From assembly GCA_009377525.1 (NCBI GenBank), contig WHTW01000060.1:1-41497 (forward strand): 41,497 nt of DNA. Reading direction: 5' to 3'. Shown here in pieces: positions 37,603 through 41,497 of the stretch (positions are counted from its first letter, which is position 1; every line of letters begins with the position of its first letter). The position numbers and the translations under genes are program-made. Under the pieces are notes generated by a model. It saw only the letters and a program-made list of their open reading frames with translations, made no database searches and had not been told where the DNA came from. The DNA comes from Rhodospirillales bacterium (GTDB taxonomy: Bacteria > Pseudomonadota > Alphaproteobacteria > Reyranellales > Reyranellaceae).

Positions 37603-38151
37603 ATGAGCGCCGCCGGTTTGGACGTTTTCGACAAGTCTCTGCAGACCACCAATATCTGGCTGGACGAAGTGATGGCCGATATCGGCCCCGACCGGCAGGT
37701 CGCATGGCATGTCCTGGGCGCCGTGCTGCGCGCCTTGCGCGACAGGGTGCCGGCGCCATTGGCTGCGCATCTCGGCGCGCAACTGCCGCTGATCGTGCGC
37801 GGTGCGTACTACGACGGCTACCATCCGAATGCCGAACCCCTGCGGCTGCGCACGCAGGACGCGTTCCTGGCGCATGTGGAAGATGGCCTGCACGGCATCC
37901 GGCCCGTCGATGTGCGCGATGCCGTGTGCTCGGTGTTCGATGTGCTGAGCGCCCACCTGCCGCGAGGCCAGTGCGTCAAGGTTCGTGACGCACTGCCGGA
38001 CGATCTGAAGGCGTTGTGGCAGCTCGACAATGCTGACCGCTCGTCTGTCGAAGAGCATGCGGCGGCCGGCAGGGCGGCGCAGAACGCGGCGGATGCGCGG
38101 GCCTTCCGGACGCGTTCGTCCGGCGGCGCCGGCAAGCGCCGCCAAGCCTGA
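37603..38151 (+). CDS. DUF2267 domain protein
   Basis: The 182-residue product has the DUF2267 hallmark AWHVLGAVLRALRDRVPAPLAAHLGAQLPLIVRGAYYDGYHP near residues 28-70, followed by a second helical half (FLAHVEDGLHGIRPVDVRDAV). The tail is basic and alanine-rich. The family has no proven function but is often found among alphaproteobacterial stress genes. AAGGAGG lies ten bases before the ATG. It begins a plus-strand run of four small genes. Confidence 0.85.
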   Translation: MSAAGLDVFDKSLQTTNIWLDEVMADIGPDRQVAWHVLGAVLRALRDRVPAPLAAHLGAQLPLIVRGAYYDGYHPNAEPLRLRTQDAFLAHVEDGLHGIRPVDVRDAVCSVFDVLSAHLPRGQCVKVRDALPDDLKALWQLDNADRSSVEEHAAAGRAAQNAADARAFRTRSSGGAGKRRQA

Positions 38152-38242
38152 CGGCCGGGCGAGTCGTCGCGCGGCCAGAAGCGACGTGTCGGCACCACAA
38201 GTTGATTCTGCTTTTTCCTTTTTCCATCTTCAGGAGGATGAC

Positions 38243-38680
38243 ATGCGAGTGAGTGAAGCGATGAGCCGGGACGTGCAGATCGCCAATCCCGACCAGACCC
38301 TCCAGCAAGCGGCCACGAAAATGCGCGACCTGGGGATCGGCGCTCTGCCAGTCGGTGAGAATGACCGGCTGGTCGGCATGATCACCGACCGCGACATCGC
38401 CGTGCGGGCCGTGGCAGAAAACAAGGCGCCCTCGACCAAGGTGCGCGAGGCCATGACCCAGGACGTCAAGTTCTGCTACGACGACGAGGACGTCGACCAC
38501 GTGGCGCACAACATGGGCGACCAGCAGGTGCGACGCCTGCCCATGGTCAACCGCGACAAGCGGCTGGTCGGTATCCTTGCGTTGGGGGACCTTGCCGCAC
38601 AGGGCGAGGCGCGGCCGGCGGCGCAGGCACTCGAAGGCATATCACAGCCCGGTGGGCGCCATACTCAGGCGCCGAGCTGA
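38243..38680 (+). CDS. CBS-domain pair protein
   Basis: A 145-residue cytoplasmic protein made of two CBS motifs: MRVSEAMSRDVQIANPDQTL to DRDIAVRAVAE, and VREAMTQDVKFCYDDEDV to KRLVGILALGDLA. Stand-alone CBS pairs bind adenine nucleotides or S-adenosyl ligands and act as energy or redox sensors in other systems; the ligand here is unknown. CAGGAGGATGAC before the ATG is an excellent ribosome-binding site. The tail after residue 125 is disordered. Confidence 0.9.
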   Translation: MRVSEAMSRDVQIANPDQTLQQAATKMRDLGIGALPVGENDRLVGMITDRDIAVRAVAENKAPSTKVREAMTQDVKFCYDDEDVDHVAHNMGDQQVRRLPMVNRDKRLVGILALGDLAAQGEARPAAQALEGISQPGGRHTQAPS

Positions 38681-38695
38681 GAGGGTCCCGGGAAA

Positions 38696-39019
38696 ATGCC
38701 GCAGATCTTTGCGACGACCGCAAGGCGGCGGCCTTTTTTGTTCAGCAGCGCCGTCGCGGCGATGATTGCGGGGAGTGCCTTGGCGCAGACCACCCAGCCG
38801 CCGCCGGCCGACCCGCTCGCGGTCAAACCCGTCCCGTCGCAAGCACAGACGCCAGACTCGGATGCCATCCGGACGAAGATCGAGCAGGCCGGCTACACGG
38901 CGGTTACCGACGTGTCGCGCGACAGCGTGGGCGTCTGGCGCGCCCGTGGCAGGAAGGGCAACGAAGCCGTCGACATCGTCGTCGACAAGGGCGGCCGCAT
39001 CAAATCCGAACCGCGGTGA
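38696..39019 (+). CDS. Secreted PepSY-like protein
   Basis: The 107-residue product has a long twin-basic signal peptide (TARRRPFLFSSAVAAMIAGSALAQ), then a proline-rich linker. A C-terminal PepSY-like unit follows: DAIRTKIEQAGYTAVTDVSR, then VWRARGRKGNEAVDIVVDKGG. PepSY domains are small inhibitory or sensory periplasmic modules. It begins 16 bases after the CBS gene stop and may be co-transcribed with it. The RRxFLF pattern is Tat-like but lacks a full Tat consensus. Confidence 0.75.
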   Translation: MPQIFATTARRRPFLFSSAVAAMIAGSALAQTTQPPPADPLAVKPVPSQAQTPDSDAIRTKIEQAGYTAVTDVSRDSVGVWRARGRKGNEAVDIVVDKGGRIKSEPR

Positions 39020-39237
39020 CGCGAGGGAACAAGCCCTCGAAAGGACGCCCGTGGCGACAGAGCTCGTCGTTGACCTCAAGACCGATCCGGGCCGCTGACG
39101 TGGTGCCGCCGCGAGCAGATGCACCAGGCGCGGCACAATTCGAATCGCTTCTCAGGCGCGTCGTGTGGAGGCGCGCCCGGAGCGGACAAAGCCCTTCGTG
39201 AAAAGTATCGACAGCCTTAAGACAAAGGAGATCCTAG
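39020..39237. other. Intergenic region
   Basis: 218 bases between the PepSY-like and DUF4168 genes. A 15-codon frame from GTG 39051 looks ACT-like but stops at once and is not called. No promoter, terminator or repeat was recognised. Confidence 0.3.
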
Positions 39238-39648
39238 ATGCGACCAATAACGATGCGACCAATAACCCGATTTGCCGCGACTTGCTCTACGAGTCTCGCT
39301 GTCGCTTGCCTGGTGTTTACCCCCGCGGCGAACGCGCAGCATCAATCGCCTGCCGCGCCGTCGCCGGCCCCGCTCGGCACGACGCTGGCGCCTGCGGACA
39401 TCTCTGACAAGAAACTAGATGCGACCGCCGTCGCCGTCAGGAAAGTGAGCGCGATCAAGGGCGCCTTCGATCAAAAGCTAGCCCATGCGCCGGCCGCCGA
39501 ACAGGATCGACTCATCGGCGAAGCCAACGATGCCATGACCAATGCGGTGACCGAGGAGGGCCTTTCGGTCGAGGAATACACGACCATTCTGGAAGTGGCG
39601 GAGAGTGATCTTCTCGTGCGCGCCAAGCTCATGGAGCGACTCAAATAG
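39238..39648 (+). CDS. Secreted DUF4168 domain protein
   Basis: The 136-residue product begins with a signal peptide (cleavage after ANA near residue 32) and then a DUF4168 core: ADISDKKLDATAVAVRKVSAIKGAFDQKLAHAP, then LIGEANDAMTNAVTEEGLSVEEYTTILEVAESD. Family members are small periplasmic helical proteins of unknown function. AAAGGAG lies eight bases before the first ATG. The first 15 bases, ATGCGACCAATAACG, are immediately repeated as ATGCGACCAATAACC, so the N-terminus reads MRPITMRPIT and both ATGs are possible starts; only the first has the ribosome-binding site. Confidence 0.85.
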   Translation: MRPITMRPITRFAATCSTSLAVACLVFTPAANAQHQSPAAPSPAPLGTTLAPADISDKKLDATAVAVRKVSAIKGAFDQKLAHAPAAEQDRLIGEANDAMTNAVTEEGLSVEEYTTILEVAESDLLVRAKLMERLK

Positions 39649-39665
39649 CGCCCGGCTGAACGGCA

Positions 39666-39995
39666 TCACGTCGGGCGCGCTTGGGCGGCGACCTTCTCGA
39701 TGCCATACTTGGCGACGATTTGGGTGACTTGCTCGTCGTTGGTCTTGAGGTCCGAGATCTCCTGCTTGGAGTACTTGTCCCAATTGGTGCCGATGACATT
39801 CAGCACTGACTTGGCAGCGGAAGGGCGAGGCTGCGGCTGGTTCGGCGACTCCGAAGGCCACGCCCGGGCAGCGCGCTCACGTCGGGACGATGATGACGAC
39901 GATGATCGCCGTGGCCGCAGCCGGAGCAGCTCGCGCTCCCGCAGCCGCGACGATGACAAGACGGTCGCGGCTGGTACGGCGATTCGCGCGGCCAT
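39666..39995 (-). CDS. Possible CsbD-like small protein or remnant
   Basis: The last 50 residues (KSVLNVIGTNWDKYSKQEI, then SDLKTNDEQVTQIVAKYGIEKVAAQ) resemble CsbD-like stress proteins, which share a W-x-K-x-S/T core and a KYG-x-x-K end. The upstream 55 residues are serine/arginine-rich low-complexity sequence that does not match any family. The reading may thus be a 3' gene remnant with an unrelated open frame in front, or a frameshifted gene. On the opposite strand the same DNA reads as an Asp/Arg-rich repeat. Function unknown; only the region up to about 39821 looks convincing. Confidence 0.35.
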   Translation of the reverse strand: MAARIAVPAATVLSSSRLRERELLRLRPRRSSSSSSSRRERAARAWPSESPNQPQPRPSAAKSVLNVIGTNWDKYSKQEISDLKTNDEQVTQIVAKYGIEKVAAQARPT

Positions 39996-40078
39996 GCCGA
40001 GGCGGCCCGCCGCGGCTGGGAAAATCGTCGTTGGCTGCGGCTTCAGGGGGCCGTTGAGGGATTAGCCAAGGGTTCCCT

Positions 40079-40203
40079 GTGAACGACGCTGCATCCGAAG
40101 TGCTCCGCTCGCCTGCGTCGCTGGCCCGTAAGACCGTCCTCTTGGTTGGCGTAACGGGCTTCATCGGCGCAGCCATTGCCTGTCGCCTGCATGCGGCCGG
40201 CGC
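40079..40203 (+). pseudogene. Truncated NAD(P)-dependent epimerase/SDR-like gene
   Basis: From the GTG at 40079 the frame reads 24 lead residues and then RKTVLLVGVTGFIGAAIACR, the GxxGFxG Rossmann nucleotide-binding start of extended SDR or epimerase proteins. Homology stops after RLHAAGA at the junction with IS256 DNA near 40200. The rest of the gene is absent. It is therefore a broken gene, cut by insertion or deletion. Confidence 0.65.
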
Positions 40204-40507
40204 ATCTCGACCCGCTCGGTCGACGACTTGGTCAAGGCCATGGGCATGAGCGGCATCTCCAAGAGCCAAGTCAGCCGGCTGTGCGAGGACATCGACCAGC
40301 GGGTCAAGGCCTTCCTCGATCGGCCGCTCGAGGGCGACTGGCCGTACCTGTGGATCGATGCGACCTACGTGAAGGTCCGCCAGGCCGGCCGCATCGTCTC
40401 GGTCGCCGTCATCGTGGCGGTCGGTGTCAACGCCGATGGCCGGCGCGAAGTGCTCGGCATGGATATCGGCCCCTCCGAGGCCGAGACCTTCTGGACGGCG
40501 TTCCTCA

Positions 40508-41440
40508 GAGTCTGACTCAAAATGAATCTAGGAGCATCAAGGTCTTGCGAGGCGCCTGGCGAGGAGGCGTATGTGAGCGATGAGGAGCCAAGCGGTGGCG
40601 CTGGCGATGGTTGCCTCGAAGTCCTTGGCGAGGCGTCGGCTGCGTCCCAGCCAAGCAAAGGTGCGCTCGACGACCCATCGTCTGGGCAGGAGGAGGAAGC
40701 CTTTGACGCCTGGCGGCCGCTCGACGATCTCGAGGGTCCTGGGGCCGCAATCGTCGATGGCGGCGCGCAATTGGGGGCCGCGGTAGACGCGATCGGCGAA
40801 GATGTGGCGCAGCTTGGGGAAGGCGCGACGCAAGGCCCGCAGCAGCGGCACGGCGCCATGAGGGTCCTGGATGTTGGCCTCGTGGACCTGGCCGACAAGC
40901 AGGAAGCCTTGTGTATCGGTGACGATGTGGCGTTTACGACCCTTGATGCGCTTGCCGGCATCGACCCCGCGCGGGCCACCACTTTCGGTGGTCGGGGCGC
41001 TCTGGCTGTCGATGATGCCGGCCGAGGGCTCAACTTTGCGCCCCAGGGCTTGACGAGCCTGCATGACCAGCCGGGCATTGAGCCAACGCCAGGTGCCGTC
41101 GTCACGCCATCGGTAGAAGTAGCCCTGCACGGTCGAGCGCGGCGGAAAGTTGATGGGCAGGGCGCGCCATTGGCAGCCGGTGGCCAAGATGTAGAGGATC
41201 GCATTGACGATCGTGCGCAGGTCGACCGTGCGAGGCCGTCCAAGCTGCCGCGGCGGCGGCAGCAGGCCTTCGATCGTCCTCCATTCGGCGTCGGTCGTGT
41301 CACTTGCATAGCGCAGGCCCTCGCGCCGATACTGTGCACGAGTGGTTTCAGTCCAAGCCATGTCATCCTCCGTCGTAGCTTCGCAACCACGACCGAATCA
41401 CAAGTGACTGAAATCACTCAACTCATTTCCGGCCAGCCTC
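40508..41440. mobile_element. Complete IS5-family (IS1031-group) insertion sequence, 933 bp
   Basis: Ends GAGTCTGACTCAAAATGAAT at 40508 and, as reverse complement from 41440, GAGGCTGGCCGGAAATGAGT; about 15 of 20 positions match as imperfect terminal inverted repeats. It is flanked by TCA at 40505-40507 and 41441-41443, a 3-bp duplication of the TNA type used by the IS1031 group. It carries one transposase gene on the minus strand. Removing the element plus one TCA restores the IS256 reading frame precisely, so both boundaries are well fixed. Confidence 0.9.
40537..41361 (-). CDS. IS5-family transposase (IS1031 group)
   Basis: A 274-residue DDE transposase in one frame. The N-terminal DUF4096-like part reads DTTDAEWRTIEGLLPPP and has CQWRALPINFPPRSTVQGYF. 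The catalytic residues are D118 (GIIDSQSAPT), D190 (FADRVYRG) and E232 in RRWVVERTFAWLGRSRRLAKD, with the expected Y/R-containing C-terminal signature. No frameshift is seen, so the enzyme could be active. The ATG at 41361 lies 79 bases inside the element end, leaving room for a promoter. Confidence 0.95.
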   Translation of the reverse strand: MAWTETTRAQYRREGLRYASDTTDAEWRTIEGLLPPPRQLGRPRTVDLRTIVNAILYILATGCQWRALPINFPPRSTVQGYFYRWRDDGTWRWLNARLVMQARQALGRKVEPSAGIIDSQSAPTTESGGPRGVDAGKRIKGRKRHIVTDTQGFLLVGQVHEANIQDPHGAVPLLRALRRAFPKLRHIFADRVYRGPQLRAAIDDCGPRTLEIVERPPGVKGFLLLPRRWVVERTFAWLGRSRRLAKDFEATIASATAWLLIAHIRLLARRLARP

Positions 41441-41497
41441 TCAGGAAGCTCGCCCGGCGCGGCCTGCGCGGCGTCAAGCTCGTCGTCTCCGATGCCC

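Larger units (their letters stand above)
40201..41497 (+). pseudogene. IS256-family transposase, 5'-truncated and split by an IS5-family insertion
   Basis: From 40201 the frame reads RISTRSVDDLVKAMG, SKSQVSRLCEDIDQRVKAFL and WPYLWIDATYVKVR (first catalytic Asp) up to ETFWTAFL at 40506. After the inserted element (40508-41440) and one copy of the TCA duplication, the frame resumes exactly: RKLARRGLRGVKLVVSDA, which contains the second catalytic Asp and runs off the window. Roughly the first 110 residues typical of the family are missing, replaced by the epimerase-like fragment. The element cannot encode an intact transposase here. Confidence 0.88.

Noticed and set aside
39051..39098. Short ACT-like reading starting GTG, 15 codons
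   Set aside because: Stops immediately after TDPGR; too short to support a domain call.
40365..41417. 350-codon minus-strand open frame over the IS transposase
   Set aside because: The overlapping 274-residue frame carries the D118-D190-E232 triad; the longer frame has none.

Overview
The window is a GC-rich stretch of alphaproteobacterial chromosome. The gene order (rpsB-tsf-pyrH-frr-uppS-cdsA-dxr-rseP-bamA-fabZ, dnaE-lolD-lolC-proS, DUF1467-mce-rnj-coaX-birA-nuoN...) and the short ProS, RNase J and NDUFA-type complex I genes point to a Rhodospirillales/Reyranella-like organism. That placement is inferred from gene order and protein features; no database search was run. No rRNA, tRNA or CRISPR was seen.

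Layout. 1-222: the N-terminal part of a P4-type tyrosine integrase (minus strand) runs off the left edge and marks a mobile island or its remnant. 427-4361: gltX, an EamA permease, gltA and a small membrane protein, all on the plus strand. 4533-37337: almost everything is on the minus strand and, read right to left, is a chain of core operons: nuoI-J-K-L-M-N, birA, coaX, rnj, mce, DUF1467; then proS, two LolC/E-type permeases, lolD, dnaE, a DUF72 protein; then rpsB, tsf, pyrH, frr, uppS, cdsA, dxr, rseP, bamA, fabZ, gloA and a periplasmic Cache-like protein. A purine permease gene (azgA-like) and a candidate structured RNA with its own terminator interrupt the usual DUF1467-proS junction. 37603-39648: four small plus-strand genes (DUF2267, CBS pair, PepSY-like, DUF4168) that look like accessory or envelope-stress genes. 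39649-41497: decayed DNA with a possible CsbD-like remnant, a truncated nucleotide-sugar-epimerase-like gene, a 5'-truncated IS256 transposase and, inserted inside it, a complete 933-bp IS5-family (IS1031-group) element with a clear TCA target duplication.

How the genes work together. The minus-strand chain couples translation (rpsB, tsf, frr, proS), isoprenoid and undecaprenyl phosphate supply (dxr, uppS), phospholipid precursor supply (cdsA), envelope proteolysis and outer-membrane protein assembly (rseP, bamA), fatty-acid synthesis (fabZ) and lipoprotein export (lolC/E/D). The second chain carries the membrane arm of respiratory complex I with cofactor genes (birA, coaX), RNA decay (rnj) and propionate metabolism (mce). 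Many start/stop codons overlap (ATGA, GTGA, TTGA, TGATG), which suggests translational coupling.

Most notable. (i) lpxD, lpxA, lpxI and lpxB, usually found around fabZ between bamA and gltA in alphaproteobacteria, are absent here. (ii) The nuo cluster begins at nuoI; nuoA-H are not in the window. (iii) At least five intergenic palindromic repeats, including two copies of one family, sit inside otherwise tightly packed operons. (iv) A candidate ncRNA lies downstream of azgA. (v) One insertion sequence is nested in another and can be undone on paper to restore the reading frame exactly. I found no convincing new multi-gene defence or biosynthetic system.
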